Assembly: GCA_046330285.1 (NCBI GenBank)
Contig: JAXLSX010000006.1
Location: 62,001-126,000 of the forward strand
Reading direction: 5' to 3'
Length of the DNA stretch: 64,000 nt
Source: RHKX01 sp046330285
GTDB lineage: Bacteria > Actinomycetota > Thermoleophilia > Solirubrobacterales > 70-9
Shown here: positions 1-7,563 of the stretch, piece by piece
How the letters are laid out: each line of letters opens with the position of its first letter
How positions within the stretch are numbered: the first letter of the stretch is position 1
Notes under the pieces: generated by a model
What the model was told of the DNA's origin: nothing
Database searches by the model: none
The model's input: only the letters and a program-made list of their open reading frames with translations
Position numbers and translations under genes: made by a program

Positions 1-979
1 CGCCGCTCGCGACGGCGAGGTCGATCCCCCGCAGAACCTCACGCAACGCGTCGCCGGCGCTCAGTTCGACCCGGAGACGGCGACAGGTGAGGACGGCGTC
101 ACCGCCCGGGGCCGCCGGCACGGCCGCCGGGACCTCACCGCCGGGCGCCGGCGGCGGCCCGGAACCAAGCCGAGCGCGCGCCTCCTTGACGGTGACCGGA
201 GACGCATCGATGCCGGCGAGGGCGAAGAGCCGCGTCACCGGGGTGGCCAGCTCGGGAGCCGTCGCCAGCGCCGCCCGCCCGAATCCAGCGGAGGGACCGT
301 CGAAGAGAACCGTCCCGCGGTCGAGAGCCACGACCCGGTCGGCCGCGGCGAGGCAGCGCTCGAGCCGGTGCTCGCCGAGCAGCACGGTCACCCCCCACTC
401 CTCGTTGAGGCGGCGGAGCAGGGCGATCAGCTCGTCGCCGGCGACCGGGTCGAGCTGCGAGGTCGGTTCGTCGAGCAGGAGCAGCGGCGGGCCGGTGACG
501 AGCGCGGCTCCGAGCGCGACGCGCTGGAGCTCGCCGCCGGACAGCGAGTCGGTCGTCCGGTCGAGCAGCGGCTCGATCGCGAGGGCAAGGGCTGTCTCCT
601 CGACCGCCCGCGCGGACTCGACCGCTCCGGCGCCGCGGAGCTCGAGCGGCAGTTCGAGCTCGGCCCGCACCGTCGTCGAGACGACCTGCGTCTCCGGCTC
701 CTGGGCGACGAAGCCGACGGAGGTGGCCAGCTCGGCCGGGCCGGTCGTCCGCGTCGAGCGGCCGCCGACCTCGATCGATCCGGCGATCTCGCCGCCGTGG
801 AAATGCGGGACGAGCCCACAAGCGGCGCGCAGGAGCGTGCTCTTGCCGGAGCCGGACCGGCCGGCGAGCACGACGAACTCCCCCGGCTCGATCGACAGGT
901 CGATGCCGGCGAGGGCGAGCCCGGCGGCCTCCGGATAGCGGTATTCGAGCCGCTCGATCGCGAGTGCGGGATCAGCCAC
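1..979 (-). CDS. ECF transporter double ATPase (EcfA-type), C-terminal part beyond the window
   Basis: Energises an energy-coupling-factor (ECF) vitamin importer at the cytoplasmic face of the membrane. From a GTG start the first nucleotide-binding domain shows Walker A GRSGSGKS at residues 40–47, signature LSGGE near 146–150 and Walker B LLLLDEPTSQLD near 166–177. After a Pro/Gly/Ala-rich linker a second ATPase domain starts at about residue 290 (DAVLTCRRLRVEL) and is cut by the window edge, so this is a fused two-NBD protein like YkoD-type ECF ATPases. The GTG start overlaps the stop of the upstream EcfT gene by 8 nt, implying translational coupling. Substrate is inferred from the upstream cobalamin riboswitch, not from this protein. 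Confidence 0.88.
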   Translation of the reverse strand, partial: MADPALAIERLEYRYPEAAGLALAGIDLSIEPGEFVVLAGRSGSGKSTLLRAACGLVPHFHGGEIAGSIEVGGRSTRTTGPAELATSVGFVAQEPETQVVSTTVRAELELPLELRGAGAVESARAVEETALALAIEPLLDRTTDSLSGGELQRVALGAALVTGPPLLLLDEPTSQLDPVAGDELIALLRRLNEEWGVTVLLGEHRLERCLAAADRVVALDRGTVLFDGPSAGFGRAALATAPELATPVTRLFALAGIDASPVTVKEARARLGSGPPPAPGGEVPAAVPAAPGGDAVLTCRRLRVELSAGDALREVLRGIDLAVASG

Positions 980-1868
980 GGAGGGCCCCCCGGCGGCGGC
1001 GCGCGTCCGGGACCAGCGGCGCGGCGGTCAGCACGAGGACGAGAAGCGCGAAGGCGAACGTCGCCGCGTCGGCGTCCATCGCGATCTCGGGGTAGGCATC
1101 AAAGGCCGCGATCCCGGTGATCCCGGCCGCCACCACAAGCACGAGCCCGGCGACGCCGGCGGCGAGCAGCGCGAACTCGCCGCGCTCGCGGGGATGCCGA
1201 GGCAGCCGCGACCGGACGCCGAGGCCGTAGCCGCGGAGCTCCAGCGTCGCGGCGATGTCGACGGAGCGGTCGAGCGAGCCGGCGACGAGACGCCGGGTCA
1301 GCGCCGCGCGGCCGACCGGCGCCGCGGCGGGGCCGCGGAGCCTGCCGGCCTCGGCCATGCGGGCGCCGTCGGCGGCCGCGATCGGGACTAGGCGACTGAC
1401 GAGCGTCGCCGTCAGTGCCGAGCGGGCGGCGAGCGGACGGACCGCGCGCAGCACGCGATCGGGGTCGACGCAGGCGGACCAGACCGCGAAGACGATCAGG
1501 GAGACGAGGATCCGCAGCGCCAGCACCGCCCCCTCCGCGAGTGCCTCGAGCGTGACGTCGACCTGGCCGAGGACGGGGAAGTCGAAGCCGCGGATCAGGA
1601 TCGTTGCTCCGCGCTGGGACGCGATCGCGTTGACGACGATCACCATCACAGCCAGCCCGAGCGACCAGCGCAGCGGCTGCGCGACGCTGCGGCGAGCCCC
1701 GGAGAGGTCGCCGGCGACCCACGCGGCGCAACCCGCTGCGGCGAGCACGATCGGGTTGGCGAAGGTGAACGCGATGACCGCGAGCGGGGCGAGGTAGACG
1801 GCGGCGATCCAGGGTCGTGCGCTCCCGAGGGGGCCCGGCCGCGGCGAGTAGGCGAGGACCGACCTCAT
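972..1868 (-). CDS. ECF transporter T component (EcfT/CbiQ family)
   Basis: Integral membrane subunit that couples the ATPase to a substrate-binding S component. About 298 residues with several hydrophobic segments (around residues 20–60, 70–85, 115–135, and a pair near 230–280). It carries the family's coupling-helix arginine motifs: GRLRGPA near the middle and LELRGYG about 30 residues later. The ATG overlaps the stop of the upstream lipoprotein gene (ATGA), and its own stop overlaps the ATPase start, so three genes are tightly coupled. No S component is visible here; it may lie past the left edge. Confidence 0.85.
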   Translation of the reverse strand: MRSVLAYSPRPGPLGSARPWIAAVYLAPLAVIAFTFANPIVLAAAGCAAWVAGDLSGARRSVAQPLRWSLGLAVMVIVVNAIASQRGATILIRGFDFPVLGQVDVTLEALAEGAVLALRILVSLIVFAVWSACVDPDRVLRAVRPLAARSALTATLVSRLVPIAAADGARMAEAGRLRGPAAAPVGRAALTRRLVAGSLDRSVDIAATLELRGYGLGVRSRLPRHPRERGEFALLAAGVAGLVLVVAAGITGIAAFDAYPEIAMDADAATFAFALLVLVLTAAPLVPDARRRRGALRG

Positions 1869-2833
1869 CCGCAGCCCCCGTCCGTTTCGCCGGAGCCGGT
1901 CGCGGCCGGCGCCGGGATCGTCTCGCCGCCGGCGACGGCGACCGCGTACCGATCACGGAGATCGTCGGGCCCGAGCAGGGCCGCGGCGGCTGCGACCGCG
2001 TCGTCGCCGGTCCCGGTCACGAGCCAGGTGGGCTGGTCCTCGCCCTCGCGGACGGCCGCGACGAGACCGCCGTCGGCGAGCCGGCGGGCGGGCCGGCCGT
2101 GATCGTCGTCGACGACGAGCTCGCTCGTGCCCCCGCAGGGCTCGAAGCTCGCGTAGACGCCGCTGGTCCTCGGCCCCCTGTCGAGCTGCGATGCCGCGGC
2201 GTCGTCACCGACGGCGTCCCAGGTCCCGACGAGGATCCGGAGCTCATCGGGGTGCTCGACCGGCTGCTTCGGCTCGTCGACGGTGAACTCGATACCGGCG
2301 CCCTTCAGCGCCACGACGACGTCGGCGCAAGTCTCGGGCTCGGCGCGCACGCACTCGAGCACGGTGTCAGGTCGTTCGCCGTCGTAGCCGTGCAGGAACG
2401 GCTCCGGCCACGAGCCGACGACCGCCGGCACCCGGTAGGCGGCCGACCAGTAGCGGTAGTCCCACCAGATCCGGTCGCCCGGCCGGATCTCGGTCTCCCC
2501 GGACCCGATGTCGGAGTAGTAGCCGTTGACGAAGAAGAACCAGTCCTCGGCGCCGCCGCCCGAGGTGCTCCCGGCGTAGCCGTCGATCGAGTCGACGAAG
2601 TTGTCGCCATAGGAGCTCTCGATGTCGGCGTTCTCGTCGAGGAACCGGATCACGGTGTCGGACTCGGTCGGATCCTCGAGCGTCGCGTCGACCATCGGGA
2701 CGGTGCCGAACTCGCGGGTGACGCGCAGCTCGGCCTGCCCCTCGGCGGCGTCGCCGGGCCCGAAACCGCAACCGCCCGCCACGGCGGCGCAGGCGAGCGC
2801 CGCCGTGGCGAGACAGGTCGCGGAGACCTTCAT
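1865..2833 (-). CDS. Lipoprotein with DUF4430 (transcobalamin-like) domain
   Basis: 322 residues. An N-terminal lipoprotein signal ends in a lipobox-like AGGC with Cys22, so the protein is probably tethered to the outer face of the membrane. A DUF4430-type domain lies at roughly residues 60–130, recognisable by the DWFFFVNGYYSDIGSGE stretch followed by RPGDRIWWDYRYW. This fold is shared with the beta domain of intrinsic factor/transcobalamin, which contacts cobalamin. The C-terminal ~190 residues do not match anything I recognise. It lies between a second DUF4430 gene and ECF transporter genes downstream of a cobalamin riboswitch, so an extracellular corrinoid-capture role is likely but inferred. 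Confidence 0.75.
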   Translation of the reverse strand: MKVSATCLATAALACAAVAGGCGFGPGDAAEGQAELRVTREFGTVPMVDATLEDPTESDTVIRFLDENADIESSYGDNFVDSIDGYAGSTSGGGAEDWFFFVNGYYSDIGSGETEIRPGDRIWWDYRYWSAAYRVPAVVGSWPEPFLHGYDGERPDTVLECVRAEPETCADVVVALKGAGIEFTVDEPKQPVEHPDELRILVGTWDAVGDDAAASQLDRGPRTSGVYASFEPCGGTSELVVDDDHGRPARRLADGGLVAAVREGEDQPTWLVTGTGDDAVAAAAALLGPDDLRDRYAVAVAGGETIPAPAATGSGETDGGCG

Positions 2834-2855
2834 CTCGGGATCGCCCCCCGTGCGC

Positions 2856-3845
2856 TCACCCGCGGAACCGGACCCGTTCGCACGAGCGGTACTTCGACGG
2901 CGAATCGCGGGGGATGGTCAGCCGGTCCTTGCCGGGACCGCAGTTGATCCGGTCGGGAGCGGCACCCTTGCGAGCGTCGATCTCGTCCCTCCCGGCTCCG
3001 GCGAGGATCTGCTCGGATCCCTTCCCGCCATCGATCGCGTCGCCGCGCGCGGTGCCGCCGATCGTCTTCGCGTATCCCGCGGGGCATTCCCGGAGCGCGA
3101 CCGTGCAGACGATCTCCTCGTTCGAGGAGATCGCGCCGGCTCCGGTCGCCCGCAACGATGCGGTCCGTCCCTCGACGGTCACGGTGGTCTTGCCGTCGGC
3201 ATCCGTCGGCGCGTCGGCACCGGTGACGCTGACTCCCGCCGCCGGGCTGCGATCGCCGTTGTCCGCCCACCGGGTCACCTTCACCTCGAACGGCTGCCCG
3301 GGCTTCGCCGTGGCGGGCGCATCGAGGCCGAGCTCGTCGGGGACCGGATCGTTGAAGTCCTCGATCAGGTACCAGAGGATCTCGTCGCCCGGCCGGACCT
3401 TCGTCTGGTCGGCGCCCGAGAAGGAGGCCTCGTGATTGACCTTCAGGTACCAGTAGCCGGTGGAGGGAGCGACGGCCTTCCCGATCCGGCAGATCCCGAG
3501 ACCGAAGTCGAAGAAATCCGTGATCCCGAGCGGGGACACGTCGTCGTCGACTCCGCCGGCGTTGGCGAGCTGGCCGAGCGCGGTCGAGCCCGGAACCGTC
3601 ACGCGGTCACCCGACCCTCCGGTGCCGGGTCCGAAGCACGAAGCCTTCGGGTCGGTCTTGACCTTCACCGGCCCGGTGAACTGGGTCCCCTCCGTGAGGG
3701 TCTTGTTGTCGGGGTCGACGACGCGGAGATCCGCGGCGGTCGTCCTGGCGGTGGCCTCGGCGAACGAGGCGGACGTCAACGCATACAGGCAGGCGCACAG
3801 GAGAACCGGCACGACCGAACGCATGCGGAAGGTAGGTGTTGGCAT
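2856..3845 (-). CDS. Secreted DUF4430-domain protein, first gene after the cobalamin riboswitch
   Basis: 329 residues with a cleavable signal peptide (hydrophobic residues ~9–30, no lipobox Cys). The DUF4430-like core is near residues 105–165 (GYWYLKVNHEA, then RPGDEILWYLIEDF). An Ig-like segment follows, with the phrase PTDADGKTTVTVEG. The C-terminus (~265–329) has short Asp/Gly-rich repeats (GTARGDAIDGGKGSE, GAGRDEIDARKG) resembling degenerate RTX/haemolysin-type calcium repeats, and a pair of Cys residues. A Shine-Dalgarno-like GGGTGG lies just upstream of the ATG. It probably binds a corrinoid or presents it to the lipoprotein encoded next; no homolog function was checked. Confidence 0.72.
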   Translation of the reverse strand: MPTPTFRMRSVVPVLLCACLYALTSASFAEATARTTAADLRVVDPDNKTLTEGTQFTGPVKVKTDPKASCFGPGTGGSGDRVTVPGSTALGQLANAGGVDDDVSPLGITDFFDFGLGICRIGKAVAPSTGYWYLKVNHEASFSGADQTKVRPGDEILWYLIEDFNDPVPDELGLDAPATAKPGQPFEVKVTRWADNGDRSPAAGVSVTGADAPTDADGKTTVTVEGRTASLRATGAGAISSNEEIVCTVALRECPAGYAKTIGGTARGDAIDGGKGSEQILAGAGRDEIDARKGAAPDRINCGPGKDRLTIPRDSPSKYRSCERVRFRG

Positions 3846-3882
3846 GGAGCCACCCTTTCCTCGAGGGTTTACATCGGCTCGG

Positions 3883-4045
3883 CCGGAGGCAGGTCTCCTG
3901 GCTTCCGGGACTGATGTCGCGCCTTCCCGGGTCCTCGTCGGACCCAGTGGCCGGCGGCCGAACCGCCAGGCGACACCCTCACCCGGTCACAGTGGCGGGA
4001 CCGCGCCGGTTTCGCACCGGACTTCCCTTGAACCACCGACCGTAT
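3883..4045 (-). promoter_or_regulatory. Cobalamin riboswitch (AdoCbl/B12 element)
   Basis: On the minus strand the conserved blocks occur in order: AAGGGAAGTCCGGTG followed by CGAAACCGG, then GTCCCGCCACTGTGACC, and finally the B12 box AAGCCAGGAGACCTGCC (plus-strand 3888–3904). This is the standard cobalamin aptamer arrangement. It ends about 40 nt before the ATG of the DUF4430 gene, so it likely represses the downstream uptake operon when cobalamin is plentiful, either by hiding the ribosome-binding region or by termination. Exact 5' and 3' limits are estimated. Confidence 0.95.
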
Positions 4046-4093
4046 CTACTGCGGCCACTCTAACCGGAGCGGCCGGACGGCGGGACCGTCAGC

Positions 4094-4480
4094 TCAGGCG
4101 GATCGTTCTTCGATCGTCTTCTGCAACTGCTCGAGGACCTCGGGCATGGCCTTGCGCATGCGCGGGATCTCCCAGTGCTCGATCTTCAGCGCCCGCAGCG
4201 GCGAGGTGGCGACGACCGAGGCCGAGCGCTCCTGCTTCTCGAGCAGTCCCTGCTCGCCGAAGACGTCGCCGGGGCCGAGCTCGGCGATCTGCTCGCCGGC
4301 ACGCTCGACCTTCGCGGTCCCGTCCTCGATCGCGTAGAAGTCGTTCGAGAAGCCGCCCTCCTGGATCACCGTCTTCCCCTCGGCGAACTCGACGAGCATC
4401 GTGAACGGAGCGATCTTGCCGAGTGCGCTCTCGTCGACGTCCTTGAACAGGTCGAACTTCTTCAGGGTGCTTGGGTCCAT
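4094..4480 (-). CDS. Cyclic nucleotide-binding-fold (Crp/cNMP) protein without DNA-binding domain
   Basis: 128 residues, essentially one cNMP-binding beta-barrel: LFKDVDESAL at the start, the loop ELGPGDVFGEQGLLEKQERSA forming the phosphate-binding-cassette region, then C-terminal helices. The cassette keeps FGE and an Arg–Ser–Ala (ERSA), which resembles functional cNMP binders, but there is no helix-turn-helix, so it is not a Crp regulator by itself. A strong GGGAGG ribosome-binding site precedes the ATG. It is transcribed divergently from znuA. Its partner is unknown; stand-alone domains like this often act as sensors or scaffolds. Confidence 0.8.
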   Translation of the reverse strand: MDPSTLKKFDLFKDVDESALGKIAPFTMLVEFAEGKTVIQEGGFSNDFYAIEDGTAKVERAGEQIAELGPGDVFGEQGLLEKQERSASVVATSPLRALKIEHWEIPRMRKAMPEVLEQLQKTIEERSA

Positions 4481-4560
4481 CGGTTCCTCCCGGGCGGTCG
4501 CGTCGGCCTCAAGCTATCCGATCGCTGCGCGGAAGCAGGAGTTGATAGCTTTCGGCGACC

Positions 4561-5487
4561 TTGCTGCGAACGATTCTCACTTTCGTTATCGGTACGACCC
4601 TGCTCGGCGCCATCGCGCTGACCGGCTGCCGGAGCGACGAGAGCGGCGGCGGCGGGCCCGACATCGTCGTCACGACCGCGCAGGCCGCCGACATGGTCCG
4701 CAACGTCGCCGGGAGCGACGCCGACGTCACCCAGATCCTCCCCGCGAACGCCGACCCCCACGAGTACGAGCCGACTCCCAGCGACGCCGAGGCACTCGCC
4801 GGCGCGGACCTGATCGTCCGCTCCGGCGGCGAGGTCGACGAATGGCTCGACCAGCTCATCGAAAGCTCCGGGACCGATGCGCCGGTGCTGACGCTGAGCG
4901 ACCACGTCCGGCTGATCGAGGACGACGGTGGGACCGATCCGCACTGGTGGCAGGACCCCCGCAACGCGGTCGCCGCCGTCGCCGCGATCCGCTCCGAGCT
5001 CGACCGGATCGATCCGGGCAGCGCCCGCGCCTTCGACGCGGACGCCCGCCGCTACTCCGCTGAGATCGAGCGCCTCGACCGGGCGATCGCGGAGTGCATC
5101 GATCGCGTCCCCGCCGAGCGGCGCAAGCTCGTGACGAGCCACGACGCGCTCGGCTACTACGCCGACCGCTACGGCCTCGACGTGATCGGAGCGGCGATCC
5201 CCGCGCTCAGCACCCAGGCCCAGGCGTCGGCGGGCGAGACCGCTGACCTCATCGACCTGATCCGCGCGGAGGACGTGGGCGCGATCTTCCCCGAGGTCGG
5301 CGTCAGCCCCGATCTCGAAGAGGCGATCGCAGCCGAGGCTGGAGCGCGGATCGGCGGACGGCTCTGGGCCGACACGCTCGGCCCCGAGGGAACCGCGGCC
5401 GCCACCTACCTGGGGTCGTTGCGCTCCAACACCGAAGCGATCGTCGACGGGCTCAGCGACGGCACCGTCAGGTGCAGGCTGCGGTGA
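4561..5487 (+). CDS. znuA: Zinc/manganese ABC transporter substrate-binding lipoprotein (ZnuA/TroA family)
   Basis: 308 residues from a TTG start. The signal ends in ALTGC (lipobox Cys23), so it is a membrane-anchored extracytoplasmic metal-binding protein. Metal-ligand motifs are in family order: ADPHEYEPTPSD, DPHWWQDP, TSHDALGYYADRYG and FPEVGVSPD, giving the His/His/His/acidic set. There is no long His-rich loop. An upstream in-frame stop at 4546–4548 leaves TTG 4561 as the only reasonable start that keeps the signal peptide. The other transporter subunits and the regulator lie just downstream. Zinc is favoured over manganese because of the Zur-like regulator and operators. Confidence 0.88.
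   Translation: MLRTILTFVIGTTLLGAIALTGCRSDESGGGGPDIVVTTAQAADMVRNVAGSDADVTQILPANADPHEYEPTPSDAEALAGADLIVRSGGEVDEWLDQLIESSGTDAPVLTLSDHVRLIEDDGGTDPHWWQDPRNAVAAVAAIRSELDRIDPGSARAFDADARRYSAEIERLDRAIAECIDRVPAERRKLVTSHDALGYYADRYGLDVIGAAIPALSTQAQASAGETADLIDLIRAEDVGAIFPEVGVSPDLEEAIAAEAGARIGGRLWADTLGPEGTAAATYLGSLRSNTEAIVDGLSDGTVRCRLR
4565..4579. promoter_or_regulatory. Candidate Zur operator overlapping the znuA start
   Basis: The sequence TGCGAACGATTCTCA is an imperfect inverted repeat with five of six outer positions complementary. It resembles the actinobacterial Zur consensus (TGAAAATGATTTTCA-like). It shares TTCTCA and flanking A residues with the stronger site at 5977–5994. Its position on the first codons of znuA would let bound repressor block initiation or early elongation. 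Called by eye only. Confidence 0.4.
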
Positions 5488-5500
5488 CGCCGGTGCTCGC

Positions 5501-5971
5501 TCAGGAGGCGGCGCACTGCGGGCAGGTCCCGCGGAGGATCACGTCGTGATCGCCGACGGCGTAGTCGAGGCGGCGACCGAGCTCGTCGATCGCCCGCTCG
5601 AGGCCGTCGTCCTCGAAGGGCGTGACCCGACCGCAGCTGTCGCAGATCAGGTGATGGTGGTGGTGCTCGCCGCCGGGCAGGGCCGGCTCGTATCGGGCCG
5701 AGCCGTCGCCGACGTCGAGCCGCTGGACGAGGCGCATCCCCTCGAGCAGCTCGAGTGTCCGGTAGACCGTCGCGACACCCACCTGCCGCCCCCCGTCGCG
5801 CAGCTCGTCGGCGATCTCGCGGGCGCTGAGGACGCAGTCCTGGTTGCCGATCAACTCGAGCACGGCGGCGCGCGGAGCGCTCGCCCGGTGCCCCGCGGCG
5901 CGCAGCGCCTCGTCCGCCCGGCCGATCCAGTCACCGGCCGGCGGTGTCGGTGCCTTTCGCTCGGTCGCCAT
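5501..5971 (-). CDS. zur: Fur-family metalloregulator, probably Zur
   Basis: 156 residues. N-terminal winged helix with the recognition-helix region VGVATVYRTLELLE, then a dimerisation domain with HHHHHLICDSCG, and a C-terminal CPQC pair. The two CxxC pairs form the structural zinc site typical of Fur/Zur. It sits between znuA and the permease/ATPase genes and is transcribed divergently from znuB, with a Zur-like box in the shared region; both facts favour Zur over Fur. The ATG at 5971 was chosen because an in-frame ATG at 5995 would place the operator inside the coding region. The reading frame stays open far upstream, but that part has no protein-like features. Confidence 0.87.
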   Translation of the reverse strand: MATERKAPTPPAGDWIGRADEALRAAGHRASAPRAAVLELIGNQDCVLSAREIADELRDGGRQVGVATVYRTLELLEGMRLVQRLDVGDGSARYEPALPGGEHHHHHLICDSCGRVTPFEDDGLERAIDELGRRLDYAVGDHDVILRGTCPQCAAS

Positions 5972-5976
5972 GCCCT

Positions 5977-5994
5977 TGACGATAATGGTTCTCA
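5977..5994. promoter_or_regulatory. Candidate Zur operator in the zur/znuB divergent region
   Basis: TGACGATAATGGTTCTCA, whose reverse complement TGAGAACCATTATCGTCA fits a TGAnAAnnATTnTCA-like Zur motif. It lies 6 bp from the zur ATG and touches the znuB start, so one bound dimer could control both directions (autoregulation plus zinc uptake). Assignment is by eye and by gene context. Confidence 0.6.
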
Positions 5995-6824
5995 TGCTTG
6001 ATCCGTTCCAGCTTCCCTTCATGCAGCGCGCGGCGGCCGAGATCGTCCTGCTGGCGCCGCTCGCCGGGCTGCTCGGAGCGCAGATCGTCCTCCGGCGGCT
6101 GGCGTTCTTCACGCACGGCGTCGGCACCGCGGCCTTTCCCGGGCTCGTCGTCGCCGGACCCTGGGGGATCCCGCCGGCGCTCGCGGCCCTCGCGGTCGGC
6201 GGTGGCTTCGCGGTCCTCCTCGAGCGTCTCGGCCGCGGAACCGGGCTCGCCCGCGACGCCGGAACGGCGCTGCTCCTCGTCGCCGCGCTCGCGGTCGGCA
6301 TCGTCCTCGCGAGCGACGTCTTCGAAACCGGTGCCGGCGTCGACCGCCTCCTGTTCGGCTCGTTGCTCGCGATCGGCGACTCCGAGCTCCTGGTGACCGC
6401 GATCGTCCTCGTCGTGGCGCTGATCGCCGCGGCCGTCTTCCGCCGCGGCTGGATCGAGAGCGGATTCGACGACCTCGACCCGGCCAAGCCGGGGCTCCGT
6501 CGCCGGGTCGGTGACCTCGCCCTGCTCGCGGTCGTCGCGATGGCGGCGATCGCGGCGATCGACGCGGTCGGTGCGCTGCTCGTCGGAGCGATCCTCGTGG
6601 TCCCCGCCGCGACGGCGCGGCTGTTCGCCCGCAGCGTCCCCGGCCTCGAGATCGGCGCGGCCGCGCTCGCGCTCGCCGAGGGGCTGACCGGCCTCCTCAT
6701 CGCGTTCGAGCTCGACGCGCCACCCGGCGCGGTCATCGCGATCCTCGGCGCCGCCGTGTTCGCGATCTGCCTGACCGCTCGCGAGCTCGCGCCGCGGGCC
6801 GCCGGGGAGCGGGCGGCCGCATGA
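5994..6824 (+). CDS. znuB: Zinc ABC transporter permease (ABC-3 family), first of two
   Basis: 276 residues with about eight hydrophobic helices; ABC-3 family features include LRRLAFFTHGVGTAAFPGLV near the N-terminus (the GxxxHxxxPG-like segment) and VGALLVGAILVVPAATARL in the third quarter. It begins at ATG 5994 (MLDPFQLPF); ATG 6021 is an alternative. Its end overlaps the start of the ATPase gene by 4 nt. A second, sequence-divergent permease follows the ATPase, so the channel is probably a heterodimer. Confidence 0.85.
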   Translation: MLDPFQLPFMQRAAAEIVLLAPLAGLLGAQIVLRRLAFFTHGVGTAAFPGLVVAGPWGIPPALAALAVGGGFAVLLERLGRGTGLARDAGTALLLVAALAVGIVLASDVFETGAGVDRLLFGSLLAIGDSELLVTAIVLVVALIAAAVFRRGWIESGFDDLDPAKPGLRRRVGDLALLAVVAMAAIAAIDAVGALLVGAILVVPAATARLFARSVPGLEIGAAALALAEGLTGLLIAFELDAPPGAVIAILGAAVFAICLTARELAPRAAGERAAA

Positions 6825-7561
6825 GCGGCGTTCCGGCAATCGCCGTGCGTGACCTCGGCGGCGGCTACGGCGCCGGCCCGGTCCTGACCGGCCTCGGCTT
6901 CGAGGTCGAGCCGGGGACGCTCGTCGCGCTGCTCGGACCCAACGGCGGCGGCAAGACGACGCTGCTCCGGGCGCTGCTCGGAGAGCTTCCCCAGCGCACG
7001 GGCTCGGTCGCGGTCGCCGGCCCGGTCGCCTACGTGCCGCAGACCGAGCGCTACCGCCTCGACTTCCCGGTCAGCGCGCTCGACGTGACGCTGATGGGTG
7101 CCTATCCGCGGACGCCCTGGTACCGGCGGCTGGGCGGGACCGAGCGCGAGCGGGCCGAGTCCGCACTCGCCCGCGTCGGGCTCGGCGACCGCGCCGCGGA
7201 GCCGTTCGGGAGCCTCTCGGGGGGCCAGCGTCAGCGGGTCCTGATCGCCCGCGCCCTGACCCAGGACGCGCGGGTGATCCTCCTCGACGAGCCGCTCAGC
7301 GGGGTCGACCAGCCGTCGGGGGAGCGGATCGTCGCGCTCCTCCGCGAGCTCCGCGACGAGGGGCGGGCGATCCTCGTCTCCAGCCATGACATCGAGCAGG
7401 CCAAGGGCTTCGACGCCGTCCTCTGCGTCAACGGCCGCCAGGTCTACTACGGCCCGCCCGCGGGCCTGACCGCGGCAGTCGTCCACGCCACCTACGGCGG
7501 CGAGATCGTCGTCCTCGAGGACGGCTCGGAGGCCATCGTCGTCCAGCACCACTCCCACTGA
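6821..7561 (+). CDS. znuC: Zinc ABC transporter ATP-binding protein
   Basis: 246 residues, a single nucleotide-binding domain: Walker A GPNGGGKT near residue 43, Q-loop VAYVPQTERYRLDFP, signature LSGGQRQR, Walker B VILLDEPLSGVD, and H-loop SSHDIEQ. The VPQ…DFPVSALDVT arrangement is characteristic of metal-chelate (Mn/Zn) ABC ATPases. It is coupled to the permease genes on both sides (4-nt overlap upstream, 2-nt gap downstream). Confidence 0.92.
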   Translation: MSGVPAIAVRDLGGGYGAGPVLTGLGFEVEPGTLVALLGPNGGGKTTLLRALLGELPQRTGSVAVAGPVAYVPQTERYRLDFPVSALDVTLMGAYPRTPWYRRLGGTERERAESALARVGLGDRAAEPFGSLSGGQRQRVLIARALTQDARVILLDEPLSGVDQPSGERIVALLRELRDEGRAILVSSHDIEQAKGFDAVLCVNGRQVYYGPPAGLTAAVVHATYGGEIVVLEDGSEAIVVQHHSH

Positions 7562-7563
7562 CG

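Noticed and set aside
5972..7558. Open frame extending the zur reading frame far upstream
   Set aside because: It is antisense to znuB/znuC/second permease, which have clear motifs; zur proper starts at 5971 next to its operator.
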